A DNA stretch of 64,000 nucleotides. Origin: Acuticoccus sp. I52.16.1. Its GTDB lineage: Bacteria > Pseudomonadota > Alphaproteobacteria > Rhizobiales > Amorphaceae. The stretch spans positions 744,001 to 808,000 of the forward strand of contig NZ_CP094828.1 of assembly GCF_022865125.1 (NCBI RefSeq), given 5' to 3'. Below, piece after piece: positions 6,463 to 15,389 of this stretch. Numbering within the stretch: position 1 is the first letter of the stretch; each line of letters starts with the position of its first letter. The notes under the pieces were generated by a model that saw only the letters and a list, made by a program, of their open reading frames with translations, made no database searches and was not told the origin of the DNA. Position numbers and translations under genes: made by a program.

Positions 6463-9453
6463 CTACGCCGCCGAGATCTTGCAGAGCGTGGCTTTGGTTT
6501 CTTGCATCTGGGTGACGCTGTCGTAGCCGTATGTCTGGGCGGTGTTGGTGGATTCGCCCAGGACGTACGGGTCGGCCCCCTTCGGATACTTCGAGCGCAG
6601 ATCCTCGCCCTGGTAGTGGCCGCCGAAGTGGAAGGGCATGAAGGCGACCCCGTCGCCCACCCGCTCGGTCACCAGCGCCTTGACGCGGACCTTGCCGCCC
6701 TCCGGCCCCTCGACCCAGACAAAGCCGCCGTCACGCACGCCGATGTCGTTGGCGTCGCGCGGGTTCACCTCGATGAACATCTCCTGCTGCAGCTCGGCGA
6801 GCCACGGGTTGGAGCGGGTCTCGTCGCCGCCGCCCTCGTACTCGACCAGGCGGCCGGAGGTGAGGATGATCGGGAATTCCTCGGAGACGTCCTTCTCCTG
6901 GATGGAGGCGTAGAGCGTCGGAACGCGCCAGAACTTCTTGTCCGCGTAGGTCGGATAGTCGGCGACGAGGTCGCGGCGGTTGGAGTAGAGCGGCTCGCGG
7001 TGGAGCGGCACGGGGTCCGGGAAGGTCCACACCACGGCGCGGGCCTTGGCGTTGCCGAAGGGGGCGCAGCCGTGGGCGATGGCGACGCGCTGGATGCCGC
7101 CGGAGAGGTCGGTCTTCCAGTTCACGCCGCCGACGGTCTTGTCGTAGTCGGAGGGCATCTCGTCGGGCGTGAACTCGCTCTCGCCGACGTCCTCCTGCGA
7201 GGGCCGCTGCTTGGAGACGCCGGAGACGTACTCGATCATGCGGCGCTCGAAGGGTTTCAGGTCGCCGTCCCAGCCGAGCTCCTGGAGCATCGCCATCGTG
7301 AACTCGGGATAGCCGTCCTCGATCTCCGAGCCGACGGAGTAGACGCCCTCGGCCAGCAGGTTGTCGCCGTCCCGCTCGACGCCGAAGCGGGCGCGGAAGG
7401 TGAGGCCGCCCTCGGCCACCGGCATCGACATGTCGTAGAGGTTGGCGGTGCCGGGGTGGTTCATCTCGGCCGTCCCCCAGCAGGGCCAGGGCATGCCGTA
7501 GAAGTCGCCGTCGCACGGGCCGCCGACCGCCCGCAGCGTGGTGCGGTCGAAGGTGTGCTGGTTGGCCATGTGCGCCTTCATGCGCTCGGGGCTCTGGCCG
7601 GTGTAGCCGATCGTCCACATGCCGCGGTTGAACTCGCGGGTCAGGTCCTCGATCACCGGCTCGCCGTCGACCACCTCGATGTTGCGGAAGATGCGGTCGT
7701 GGAAGCCGAATTTCTGCGCGAACTTGGCCATGATGGTGTGATCGGGCAGGCTCTCGAACAGCGGCTCGACCACCTTCTCGCGCCATTGCAGCGAGCGGTT
7801 GGAGGCGGTCACCGAGCCGTAGGTCTCGAACTGGGTCGAGGCGGGCAGCAGGTACACCCCGTCCTTGCGGTCGTGCAGGATCGCCGACACGGTCGGGTAT
7901 GGGTCGATGATGACGAGGAGGTCGAGCTTCTCCATCGCCGTCTTGATCTCCGGCATGCGCGTCAGCGAGTTGGACGCGTGCCCCCAGAAGACCATCGCCT
8001 TGGTGTTGTCGGGCTGGTCGATCGCCTCGGCCGGCTCCAGCACACCGTCGATCCAGCGGCTCACCGTGATGCCGTTCTCGTTGATCATCATGCGGTCGGC
8101 CCCGCCCTCGCCGGCGCCGGGCATCACGGCGAAGCGGCCCTTCAGCCACTCGAGGTCCTCGTCCCACACGCGCGCCCAGTGTGCCCACGACCCGTCGGAC
8201 AGGCCGTAGTAGCCGGGCAGCGTGTCGGCCAGGACGCCGAGGTCGGTCGCGCCTTGCACGTTGTCGTGGCCGCGGAAGATGTTGGTACCGCCGCCGGCGA
8301 CGCCCATGTTGCCGAGCGCCAGCTGCAGGATGCAGTAGGCGCGGGTGTTGTTGTTGCCGTTGGTGTGCTGCGTGCCGCCCATGCACCAGATGACGGTGCC
8401 GGGCTTATGGTCGACCAGCGTCTTGGCGACGCGCTGAAGCTGCGAGCCGGGAACGCCGGTGACGCGCTCGGTCTCTTCGGGCGTCCACTTGGCGACCTCT
8501 TCGCGGATCTGGTCCATGCCCCACACGCGGGTGCGGATGAATTCGGTGTCTTCCCACTGGTTGTCGAAGATGTGCCAGAGGATGCCCCATACCAGCGCCA
8601 CGTCGCTGCCGGGGCGGAAGCGCACGTATTCGGTCGCATGCGCGGCGGTGCGGGTGAAGCGCGGGTCGCACACGATGAGCGGCGCGTTGTTCTGCTCCTT
8701 GGCGCGCAGGACGTGAAGCAGCGAGACCGGGTGCGCCTCGGCGGGGTTGCCGCCGATGATGAAGATCGCCTTGGAATTGTGGATGTCGTTGTAGGAGTTG
8801 GTCATCGCGCCGTACCCCCACGTATTGGCGACGCCCGCGACCGTGGTGGAGTGGCAGATACGCGCCTGATGGTCGACGTTGTTCGTGCCCCAGTAGGCGG
8901 CGAACTTGCGCATCAGGTAGGCTTGCTCGTTGGAATGCTTGGCCGAGCCGAGCCAATAGACCGAGTCCGGACCCGAGGTTTCACGGATCTGGAGCATCTG
9001 ATCGCCGATCTCGTCGATCGCCTGATCCCAGGAGACGCGGGTCCACTCCCCGCCGACCATCTTCATCGGGTATTTCAGCCGCCGCTCGCCGTGGGCGTGC
9101 TCGCGGACCGAGGCGCCCTTGGCGCAGTGGGAGCCGAGGTTGAAGGGGCTGTCCCAGCCGGGCTCCTGGCCGGTCCACACCCCGTCCTGCACCTCGGCCA
9201 TCACGGTGCAGCCGACCGAGCAGTGGGTGCAGACGGACTTCTTGATGACGGTGGGGGTCGCGGGGTCGATGATCTCCTCGGCCGCCTTGGCGGTGCGGCC
9301 GGGGCGCAGCGCCCCGAACGCGGCGAGCCCGCCGACCGCGAGGCCCGACCCCCTGAGGAACGTCCGGCGATCGACCGTGTGGCGCGCAGCCTGGGCGAAG
9401 ATGGCGCCGCCCCGCGCGGCCCGCTGAGCCCCGGTGGAAGTCTTCCTGAGCAT
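6463..9453 (-). CDS. fdhA: Formate dehydrogenase catalytic alpha subunit (Cys-type, Mo/W-bis-MGD)
   Basis: This 996-aa enzyme oxidises formate to CO2 in the periplasm. A Tat signal with RRTFLRG (residues 29-35) is followed by the N-terminal [4Fe-4S] ligands C75, C78, C82 and C110. The active-site segment DHQARICHSTTV places cysteine at 200 and the conserved histidine at 201. The metal is therefore bound by Cys, not selenocysteine, and no in-frame TGA or SECIS element is needed. Molybdopterin-binding blocks of the DMSO reductase family follow through the C-terminus. The two MGD cofactors can carry Mo or W. The nearby tungstate importer favours W, which is an inference. It is preceded by a Tat-signal peptide gene and a TorD chaperone gene. 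Confidence 0.94.
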   Translation of the reverse strand: MLRKTSTGAQRAARGGAIFAQAARHTVDRRTFLRGSGLAVGGLAAFGALRPGRTAKAAEEIIDPATPTVIKKSVCTHCSVGCTVMAEVQDGVWTGQEPGWDSPFNLGSHCAKGASVREHAHGERRLKYPMKMVGGEWTRVSWDQAIDEIGDQMLQIRETSGPDSVYWLGSAKHSNEQAYLMRKFAAYWGTNNVDHQARICHSTTVAGVANTWGYGAMTNSYNDIHNSKAIFIIGGNPAEAHPVSLLHVLRAKEQNNAPLIVCDPRFTRTAAHATEYVRFRPGSDVALVWGILWHIFDNQWEDTEFIRTRVWGMDQIREEVAKWTPEETERVTGVPGSQLQRVAKTLVDHKPGTVIWCMGGTQHTNGNNNTRAYCILQLALGNMGVAGGGTNIFRGHDNVQGATDLGVLADTLPGYYGLSDGSWAHWARVWDEDLEWLKGRFAVMPGAGEGGADRMMINENGITVSRWIDGVLEPAEAIDQPDNTKAMVFWGHASNSLTRMPEIKTAMEKLDLLVIIDPYPTVSAILHDRKDGVYLLPASTQFETYGSVTASNRSLQWREKVVEPLFESLPDHTIMAKFAQKFGFHDRIFRNIEVVDGEPVIEDLTREFNRGMWTIGYTGQSPERMKAHMANQHTFDRTTLRAVGGPCDGDFYGMPWPCWGTAEMNHPGTANLYDMSMPVAEGGLTFRARFGVERDGDNLLAEGVYSVGSEIEDGYPEFTMAMLQELGWDGDLKPFERRMIEYVSGVSKQRPSQEDVGESEFTPDEMPSDYDKTVGGVNWKTDLSGGIQRVAIAHGCAPFGNAKARAVVWTFPDPVPLHREPLYSNRRDLVADYPTYADKKFWRVPTLYASIQEKDVSEEFPIILTSGRLVEYEGGGDETRSNPWLAELQQEMFIEVNPRDANDIGVRDGGFVWVEGPEGGKVRVKALVTERVGDGVAFMPFHFGGHYQGEDLRSKYPKGADPYVLGESTNTAQTYGYDSVTQMQETKATLCKISAA

Positions 9454-9587
9454 CGTTTCTCTCCCTCGCGCCAGGCGTTACGCCGCTGGCGTCCGCGTCT
9501 CGTGCCGGCCCTTCTGGTCGGGGTTCCGGCCTTCCCGTCTTTCGCGTGGCCCGGCGGAGCGCCGGGCGTCGTGGCGTCGGTCCCGGT

Positions 9588-9788
9588 TCAGAACCGGGCG
9601 GAATCCAGATACTTGGCGACGTGCTCGGTCTTGCGCAGACCCTCGGTCTTCGGCGCCTCGGTGGCGGCCGCGGCCTCGGTGCCACCGACCACGGTGGTCG
9701 CGGCGGCGAGCGGAGCGCCGATGCCCACCAGCTTCAGCGCATCGCGCCGGGTGGCGGCGGCGGCCGGCTTGTCGTTGCGGTTCGTCAT
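9588..9788 (-). CDS. Formate dehydrogenase region Tat-signal protein (66 aa)
   Basis: This 66-aa protein is little more than a twin-arginine signal (RRDALKLVGIGAPLAAA from residue 14) plus a short tail ending in KTEHVAKYLDSARF. Such small Tat-targeted proteins are a known companion family next to formate dehydrogenase alpha genes, but their role is not settled. The start overlaps the stop of the TorD-like chaperone gene by 4 bp (ATGA), which indicates coupled translation, and the fdhA start is 134 bp downstream. It may act as an export escort or decoy for the chaperone. That is a suggestion only. Confidence 0.82.
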   Translation of the reverse strand: MTNRNDKPAAAATRRDALKLVGIGAPLAAATTVVGGTEAAAATEAPKTEGLRKTEHVAKYLDSARF

Positions 9789-10450
9789 TGTGGTCTCCCT
9801 GAAGCAGACGCCCCCGCCATGCGGAACGCCTCGATCTCGATGTCGAGGAAGGCCCGGCCGATGGCGCCGACCGGGGCGTAGAGCAGCGAGCCGGACGCCC
9901 CCTCGAGATCGGCGAAGAAGTGCCCGGCCCAGGGCGCGATGTGGGTGTTGAAGAACGCGTCCTGATCGGTGACGGACAGCGTCGCGCGGTAGTCGCCGCG
10001 GATCAGCCCGGCCATCATCTCGCACAGGCTGGCGATGTGGTCCTCGGGGTCGCTCGTGCCCTCGGCGCGGACGATGCCGAGCCGGCGCATGTGGCCGCGC
10101 AGGACGGCGAGCGGCTTCTCGTTGAGGAATCCGGTCAGGTAGAAGCTGGCATAGGGCACCAGCTCGCCCCGGCCGAGGCCGATGAAGAGGGCGTTGTACT
10201 CGCGCTCCGCGGCGCGCGGCTCGGTCTGCGCGGCGACCTTGGCGAGCGCCGTCACACCCGCGCCCAGGGGGCTGGCGTCACCGGACAAATTTGCAAGATC
10301 GCGCAGGGTGGCGGCGTCCGGCGCGCAGGAGAGCAGCGCGGCGAGAAGGCCGTAGAGATCGGCACGCACCGCCTCCTCGTCCGTGATCGCGGGATGATCG
10401 AGGGTTGCGGTGTCGAGGCGCCCGGCTCGGGGCACCGTCTCTGAAGGCAT
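9785..10450 (-). CDS. TorD/DmsD-family molecular chaperone for the FDH catalytic subunit
   Basis: This 221-aa cytoplasmic protein is predicted all-helical, without a signal or membrane segment. The family motif appears as EYNALFIGLGRGELVPYASFYLTGF near the middle, split by the usual Tyr/Phe positions, followed by PEDHIASLCEMM. These match the TorD/NarJ/DmsD chaperones that bind the Tat signal of molybdoenzymes and hold them until the cofactor is inserted. The gene lies just upstream of the Tat-signal protein and fdhA in the same operon, so FdhA is the likely client. Its end overlaps the next start by 4 bp. Confidence 0.88.
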   Translation of the reverse strand: MPSETVPRAGRLDTATLDHPAITDEEAVRADLYGLLAALLSCAPDAATLRDLANLSGDASPLGAGVTALAKVAAQTEPRAAEREYNALFIGLGRGELVPYASFYLTGFLNEKPLAVLRGHMRRLGIVRAEGTSDPEDHIASLCEMMAGLIRGDYRATLSVTDQDAFFNTHIAPWAGHFFADLEGASGSLLYAPVGAIGRAFLDIEIEAFRMAGASASGRPQ

Positions 10451-10574
10451 TTCGGAATTCTTTTAGTTTCAGACCCGACTTGAATTAAGGCTAAACTCGA
10501 ACCTGGAACATGGCAAGGTTGTGTTGCCGCGCGCCCACCACCCGCGGCCGCCCGAGCATCCGGCCTCCCGCGCC

Positions 10575-11276
10575 TTACGAGACGGAAAACCGCATGCGTC
10601 GCGGTCGCATCGCGGCGGGCGGGCCGCCGGGTCCCGCCGCGGCCCCGGCCGGCGAACCGTCCCATTCGAGACTTTCGTCGGGGGTGGGGGCGGCCGCGAC
10701 CGGCGGCGGCGCATCCTCCTCGGAGGCGGGCGAGCCGAGGCCATCTGCCGCGCCCGCCGCCTCCGCCACATCCGCCGGCGCCGCCGACTCCGCGGCCTGA
10801 CGCGGCGCGGCGCCACCGCCCTCCGCGGCGGGCGGCGCCTCGGGCGGCGGGTCGGCCTTCGCGTAGCCGCGCAGAGCCTGGTATGCGCTCTCGACGATCC
10901 CCGGCGAAGCCGCTGCATCGGTGAAATCCTGGTCGTAGTCGACCAGCCCGTCGAGGTTGGCGAAGACCGGATTGCTGCGCCACAGGAGACGCATCGCCCG
11001 CCGCCGCAACGCAGCCGGGACGGTGCGCGCCAGGTAGGCGGAAAAGTCGGCCCCCGGCCCCAGCGTCTCGGGGTCGGCAAGGCCGGTGCGCTCCAGGAAT
11101 TGCGCCTCCGACTCGGGTGCTTCTTCGGGGAGCGGCGCGGCGTGCGCCTCGTCCGGGCCATCGCCCGCAGCGCGCGCCTGCGGCACCGCCGGCGCGGTGT
11201 CGTCCGGTGCCGGCGCGTCGACCGGAAGGCCTCGCTTGCGGCGCGACCAGCGCTCGAAGGCGTTGTCGGTGCTCAT
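10575..11276 (-). CDS. DUF3306 family protein
   Basis: This 233-aa protein begins MSTDNAFERWSRRKRG, the typical opening of the DUF3306 family. A conserved core follows (FLERTGLADPETLGPGADFSAYLA, in two parts, then ALRRRAMRLLWRSNPVFANLDGLVDY). The C-terminal third is a low-complexity Ala/Pro/Glu tail, probably disordered. No signal or membrane segment is present. DUF3306 genes are found beside DUF3305 and formate dehydrogenase genes in many proteobacteria. An accessory or maturation role is assumed from this linkage and has not been shown by sequence. Its start overlaps the DUF3305 stop by 4 bp. A gap of 124 bp separates it from the chaperone gene. Confidence 0.82.
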   Translation of the reverse strand: MSTDNAFERWSRRKRGLPVDAPAPDDTAPAVPQARAAGDGPDEAHAAPLPEEAPESEAQFLERTGLADPETLGPGADFSAYLARTVPAALRRRAMRLLWRSNPVFANLDGLVDYDQDFTDAAASPGIVESAYQALRGYAKADPPPEAPPAAEGGGAAPRQAAESAAPADVAEAAGAADGLGSPASEEDAPPPVAAAPTPDESLEWDGSPAGAAAGPGGPPAAMRPRRMRFSVS

Positions 11277-11872
11277 TCGGACGACCGCTTCTGCTGGCCG
11301 GGCGCGCGGTAGACGTCGGCAAGCTGGCGGATGCGGCGGTCGCCCACCCCGTCCTCCACCAGGTCCACCCGCGCCTTGTCGCGCCGGCGCTTCACGAACG
11401 GCTCGTCGGCGAAGTGCGCCTCGACGAACGCCTCGACGAAGGCGGCGAGCCCGTCCGGCAGCGGCACCGCCTCGACCTGCTGCTCGGCACTGTCGGTATG
11501 GTCCTGCGCCTCGTAGGCGGAGGCGGTGATGGCGAAGAGGTGCGGCGGATCGTCCAGCCGCGGCCCGGACGGGCGCATCACCACGAAGGCCGACGGCGGC
11601 GTCATCGCCAGCGACACGCGGTAGCCCTCGACGTCGGCCCGGTGCAACTCGAGCGAGAGCGTCGCGGCGTGGTACTCGGCGATGCCGTCCGCCTCGCGCA
11701 TCAGGCGCCAGTCGGCGGGCGGGGCGCCGGGAATCAGCGCCACCGGGCGATAGATCCACTTCGCCCAGCGCGTGCGGCCCGGCGTGCGGCGCACCACGAC
11801 CCCCACCGGCAGCCGCGCCCGGCGAGACTGGATGGGACCGTCGGCCGCGTCCTCCGCCCTCGCCTCGTCCAT
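11273..11872 (-). CDS. DUF3305 family protein, first gene of the FDH operon
   Basis: I place the start at ATG 11872 (199 aa), because GAGGAGG lies 6 bases upstream. The alternative ATG at 11899 has no ribosome binding site and falls inside a likely promoter. The conserved core is PVGVVVRRTPGRTRWAKWIY, followed by WRLMREADGIAEYHAATLSLELHR, split here only for length. DUF3305 is a small cytoplasmic family linked to DUF3306 and formate dehydrogenase. Its biochemical role is unknown. The stop overlaps the DUF3306 start (ATGA). As the first gene after the divergent intergenic region it probably leads the 10-gene minus-strand operon. Confidence 0.82.
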   Translation of the reverse strand: MDEARAEDAADGPIQSRRARLPVGVVVRRTPGRTRWAKWIYRPVALIPGAPPADWRLMREADGIAEYHAATLSLELHRADVEGYRVSLAMTPPSAFVVMRPSGPRLDDPPHLFAITASAYEAQDHTDSAEQQVEAVPLPDGLAAFVEAFVEAHFADEPFVKRRRDKARVDLVEDGVGDRRIRQLADVYRAPGQQKRSSE

Positions 11873-11897
11873 GTCCCGCCTCCTCGCGCTTTGCTTC

Positions 11898-11927
11898 ATG
11901 CTAGAAATACGACTTAGACAATGTCAA
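11898..11927 (-). promoter_or_regulatory. Candidate sigma-70-like promoter of the FDH operon
   Basis: On the minus strand a perfect TTGACA (11927-11922) is followed after 17-18 bases by CTAGCA/TAGCAT (about 11904-11898). Transcription would begin near 11891, upstream of the ATG at 11872 but downstream of the ATG at 11899, which supports the shorter DUF3305 start. The -10 match is only moderate. Confidence 0.42.
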
Positions 11928-11989
11928 AGGCATGGGGACCAGACCGCCGACCCTGCCACGTCCCGAAGTCGAACCGCGCGGAGTCCTCC

Positions 11990-14005
11990 ATGTCAGTCGA
12001 TCGCCTCCTGTTGTGCACCTGCGGCGGCAGCCAGTCCGTGGACCCGGCGACCGCCGGCACCGCGATCGCCGCCGGCGATACGCGGGTGTGCGAGCTTTTG
12101 TGCACGAACGAGGTCGCGATCGCCGAGGCCGCGCTGGAGGCGCCGGGGCACACCGTCATCGCCTGCGGCCAACAGACGCGCCAGTTCGCCGACCTCGCGG
12201 CCGAGCGCGGCGCCGCCGAGCGGCTGACCCTGGTCGACATCCGCGACCGTGCCGGCTGGACCGATGCCGGCCCGGCGCACCCCAAGCAGGCCGCGCTGCT
12301 GGCCGAGGCGGCGCTCCCCGTCCCCGCCGCCCCCGCGCTCGACATCGTCTCGGAGGGCGTCGCGCTGGTGCTGGCCGACGCGGCGGGCGGCGAGGCCGCT
12401 CTCCAGGCCGCCGCCGCGCTCGCCGAGACGCTCGCCGTCACCGTCCTCTTCCCCACGCGTCCCGATGGCCTCACACCGACCGAGCGGTTCGACCTCGCCC
12501 TCGGCCGCGTGCGCACCCTCACCGGCGCGCTCGGCCGCTTCGAGACCACCGTCGACGGATACGCCCCCGCCGATCCGGCCGGGCGCGGCGCGGTCTCGTT
12601 CGCCGCAGCGACCGACGGGGCGCGCTCGCAGTGCGACGTGGTGGTGGACCTCACCGGCGGCGCGGCGCTCGTCTCCGCCCCGCACAAGCGCGACGGCTAC
12701 GTGAAGGCGGACCCGAAGAGCCCCGCCGCCGTCGCCGGCGCGATCGCCGAGGCGGCGGACCTCGTCGGCAGCTTCGAGAAACCGCTTTATGTGCGGTTCG
12801 ACGCGTCGCTGTGTGCCCACAGCCGGGCCGCGCAGCCCGGTTGCACCCGCTGCCTCGACCTGTGCCCCACCGGCGCCATCACCTCCGCCGGCGACACGGT
12901 GGCGATCGACCCGATGATCTGCGCCGGCTGCGGGGCGTGCGCCGCCGTCTGCCCCACAGGCGCGGCGTCCTACGACGCGCCGCCGGTGGAAACGCTGTTC
13001 GCGCGGCTCTCGACGATGGCCCGTGCCTTCCGCGCCGCCGGCGGCACCGCCCCGCGCGTCCTTTTCCATGACGACGCGTTCGGGGGCGAGATGATCGCCC
13101 TTTCGGCCCGGTTCGGCCGCGGCCTGCCGCCGGACGTGATCCCGCTTTGCGTCCCCAACGTCGAGCTCATCGGCCATGCCGAGCTGATGGCGGCGCTCGG
13201 CGTCGGCTTCGCGGCCGCGTTCGTGCTGGAGACGCCGCGCACCGACGGCGAGAGCCTCGCCCGCGAACTCGGCTTCGCGCGGGCGATCGCCCTCGGCGCC
13301 GGGCAGGACGCCGCCGCGCGCCTCGCGGTGATCGCCCCCGCCGACCCGGACGCCCTCGAAGAGGCGCTGTGGCGGGCGGCCCCCGCGCCGCTCGCCGCGC
13401 AACCGGTCCTGCCGCTGGGGGGACGGCGCGAGGTGACGCGCCTCGCCGCCAAGGCGCTCGCCGCCCAGGCCTTCGCCGCGGGCGAGCCGGCCGCACCCAT
13501 TCCGCTTCCCGAGCGTGCCCCCTACGGCGCGATTCGGCTGGACGCGGACGCCTGCACGCTGTGCCTCGCCTGCGTCTCGCTCTGCCCGACCGGCGCGCTC
13601 GCCGACAATCCGGACAAGCCGCAGGTGCGCTTCCAGGAGGCCGCCTGCGTGCAGTGCGGCATCTGCGAGGCGACGTGCCCGGAGAACGCCATCGCCCTCG
13701 CCCCGCAGCTCGACCTCTCCAACGCGGCGATGAGCCACCGCGTCCTCAACGAGGAGGAGCCGTTCGACTGCATCTCCTGCGGCAAGCCGTTCGGCGTGCG
13801 CTCGACCATCGAGCGGATCGTCGAGAAGCTGTCGGGCAAGCACTGGATGTACACCGGATCGGACAATGTGCGGCTGATCCAGATGTGCGATGATTGCCGC
13901 GTGAATGCGCAGTACCATTCCGAAAACTCGCCTTTCCGCATGGGCGACCGGCCGCGCGTGATGACCACGGCGGACGAGATCGAACGCAACAAGAAGATGA
14001 ACTAG
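11990..14005 (+). CDS. Multi-[4Fe-4S] ferredoxin-domain protein of the FDH locus
   Basis: The ATG at 11990 gives 671 aa, starting SVDRLLLCTCGGSQ. The earlier in-frame ATG at 11921 adds residues unlike the family. Two dicluster ferredoxin domains are visible: one near residue 275 (GCTRCLDLCPTGAI, then ICAGCGACAAVCPTGA) and one near 520 (CTLCLACVSLCP, then CVQCGICEATCPENAI), enough for up to four [4Fe-4S] clusters. Near 593-645 a C-x2-C pair (FDCISCGKPFG) and a second pair (MCDDCRVN) could bind zinc or iron. No signal peptide is seen, so it is cytoplasmic. Relatives sit beside FDH genes. A role in electron supply during cofactor or Fe-S maturation is inferred. It heads the plus-strand operon that diverges from the FDH structural genes. 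Confidence 0.85.
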   Translation: MSVDRLLLCTCGGSQSVDPATAGTAIAAGDTRVCELLCTNEVAIAEAALEAPGHTVIACGQQTRQFADLAAERGAAERLTLVDIRDRAGWTDAGPAHPKQAALLAEAALPVPAAPALDIVSEGVALVLADAAGGEAALQAAAALAETLAVTVLFPTRPDGLTPTERFDLALGRVRTLTGALGRFETTVDGYAPADPAGRGAVSFAAATDGARSQCDVVVDLTGGAALVSAPHKRDGYVKADPKSPAAVAGAIAEAADLVGSFEKPLYVRFDASLCAHSRAAQPGCTRCLDLCPTGAITSAGDTVAIDPMICAGCGACAAVCPTGAASYDAPPVETLFARLSTMARAFRAAGGTAPRVLFHDDAFGGEMIALSARFGRGLPPDVIPLCVPNVELIGHAELMAALGVGFAAAFVLETPRTDGESLARELGFARAIALGAGQDAAARLAVIAPADPDALEEALWRAAPAPLAAQPVLPLGGRREVTRLAAKALAAQAFAAGEPAAPIPLPERAPYGAIRLDADACTLCLACVSLCPTGALADNPDKPQVRFQEAACVQCGICEATCPENAIALAPQLDLSNAAMSHRVLNEEEPFDCISCGKPFGVRSTIERIVEKLSGKHWMYTGSDNVRLIQMCDDCRVNAQYHSENSPFRMGDRPRVMTTADEIERNKKMN

Positions 14006-14028
14006 GCGCCCCCCGCCCGGAGGATTCG

Positions 14029-14253
14029 ATGACCGACACGACGCCAGACGCCTTCAACATGAGCCTGAGGAAGTTCCTCAAGACGGTCGGCGTCACCTCG
14101 CAGCGCGAGATCGAGGAGGCGGTGCGCGCCGCACGCGAGTCCGGCGCCCTGCCGGCCGGCCCGGTCAACGCCAAGGTCGTCCTCAGCGTCGAGGGGCTCG
14201 GCCTCTCGCACGAGGTGACCGGCACCATCGAGATGCCGGGCGCCGATGATTGA
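14029..14253 (+). CDS. DUF6494 family small protein
   Basis: This 74-aa cytoplasmic protein has the conserved block FNMSLRKFLKTVGVTSQREI followed by EEAVRAARESGAL. I recognise it as DUF6494, a family found with formate dehydrogenase accessory genes. A GGAGG lies 6 bases before the ATG. The last 8 bp overlap the start of the Mrp gene, so the two are probably translated together. Function is unknown. Its size and pairing with an Fe-S carrier ATPase suggest an accessory to cluster delivery, which is an inference. Confidence 0.78.
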   Translation: MTDTTPDAFNMSLRKFLKTVGVTSQREIEEAVRAARESGALPAGPVNAKVVLSVEGLGLSHEVTGTIEMPGADD

Positions 14254-15382
14254 CGAGGCCGCGGTCCGCGCCGCCCTCTCCCAGATCGTCGATCCGGGAC
14301 GTGGCGCGGACATCATCACCGGCGACCAGGTCAAGGCGCTCACCATCAAGGGCGGCGCGGTGAGCTTCATCCTGGAGGTGGACGCCGCGCGCGGGGCCGC
14401 GATGGAGCCGGTGCGCGCCGCGGCCGAGCGGGCGGTCGCCGCACTCGCCGGGGTGGAACGCGTCTCGGCGATCATGACGGCGCACGCCGTCGCCGGTGCG
14501 CCGCGCACGATGCCGGCGGCCGACGCGCCCCGACCCGCGCCCAAACCGGAGCCGAAGACGCGCCCCGTCGCCATCCCCAAGCCGCTCGGCATGACGCGGC
14601 CGAAGAACCCGCCGGGGGTGAAGACGGTGATCGCCGTCGCCTCCGGCAAAGGCGGCGTCGGCAAGTCGACCGTGGCCGCGAACCTTGCCGTGGCGCTGGC
14701 GGCGCGCGGGCAGAAGGTCGGCATGCTGGACGCCGACGTCTACGGGCCGAGCCAGCCGCGCATGTTGGGCGTGTCCGGCCGCCCGTCGAGCCCGGACGGC
14801 AACATCATCCTCCCCCACCGCAACCACGGCGTGACCTTGATGTCGCTGGGGCTGATGGTGGGCGAGGACGAGGCGCTCGCCTGGCGCGGGCCGATGCTGA
14901 TCGGCGCCTTGCAGCAGATGCTGCGACAGGTGCAGTGGGGCCGGCTCGACGTCCTGGTCGTCGACCTGCCGCCCGGCACCGGCGACGTGCAGATGACGCT
15001 CTGCCAGAACACCGACGTCGCGGGCGCGGTCATCGTTTCCACCCCGCAGGACATCGCGCTGATCGACGCGCGCAAGGGGATCGACATGTTCAAGAAGATG
15101 GGCACGCCCATCCTCGGCGTGATCGAGAACATGTCGGCCTTCGTGTGCGACGGGTGCGGCAAGGTGCACCACCCGTTCGGCCACGGCGGCGCCAAGGCGG
15201 AGGCGGCGCGCATCGGCGTGCCGTTCCTCGGCGAAGTGCCGCTCGACCTTGACATTCGTGTCGCCGGCGACGGGGGCGCGCCCATCGTCGTCCTGAAGCC
15301 GGAGAGCCCGCAGGCAGCCGCCTTCATGGCCGTCGCCGACGCGCTCCTCGCCTCCGACGCGCTGCAGGCCCCCGCCCCGTGA
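14246..15382 (+). CDS. Mrp/ApbC-type iron-sulfur cluster carrier ATPase
   Basis: This 378-aa protein combines an N-terminal MIP18/DUF59 domain (about 1-95), an Ala/Pro/Lys linker, and a ParA/MinD-like P-loop ATPase. The deviant Walker A motif GKGGVGKS is at 134-141. The C-x2-C pair (C301, C304; FVCDGCGKVHHPFG) is the dimer-bridging [4Fe-4S] site of the Mrp/NBP35 family. The family binds and hands over Fe-S clusters. Here it is embedded among FDH accessory genes, overlapping DUF6494 by 8 bp, so it is likely dedicated to FDH or to the large ferredoxin protein. Whether a second housekeeping mrp exists elsewhere in the genome cannot be seen here. Confidence 0.9.
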   Translation: MIDEAAVRAALSQIVDPGRGADIITGDQVKALTIKGGAVSFILEVDAARGAAMEPVRAAAERAVAALAGVERVSAIMTAHAVAGAPRTMPAADAPRPAPKPEPKTRPVAIPKPLGMTRPKNPPGVKTVIAVASGKGGVGKSTVAANLAVALAARGQKVGMLDADVYGPSQPRMLGVSGRPSSPDGNIILPHRNHGVTLMSLGLMVGEDEALAWRGPMLIGALQQMLRQVQWGRLDVLVVDLPPGTGDVQMTLCQNTDVAGAVIVSTPQDIALIDARKGIDMFKKMGTPILGVIENMSAFVCDGCGKVHHPFGHGGAKAEAARIGVPFLGEVPLDLDIRVAGDGGAPIVVLKPESPQAAAFMAVADALLASDALQAPAP

Positions 15383-15389
15383 GGCGCCG

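Noticed and set aside
6463-9453. Possible selenocysteine (in-frame TGA) in the FDH alpha subunit
   Set aside because: The active-site position is cysteine 200 (ARICHSTTV), and the frame has no internal TGA, so no SECIS search is needed.
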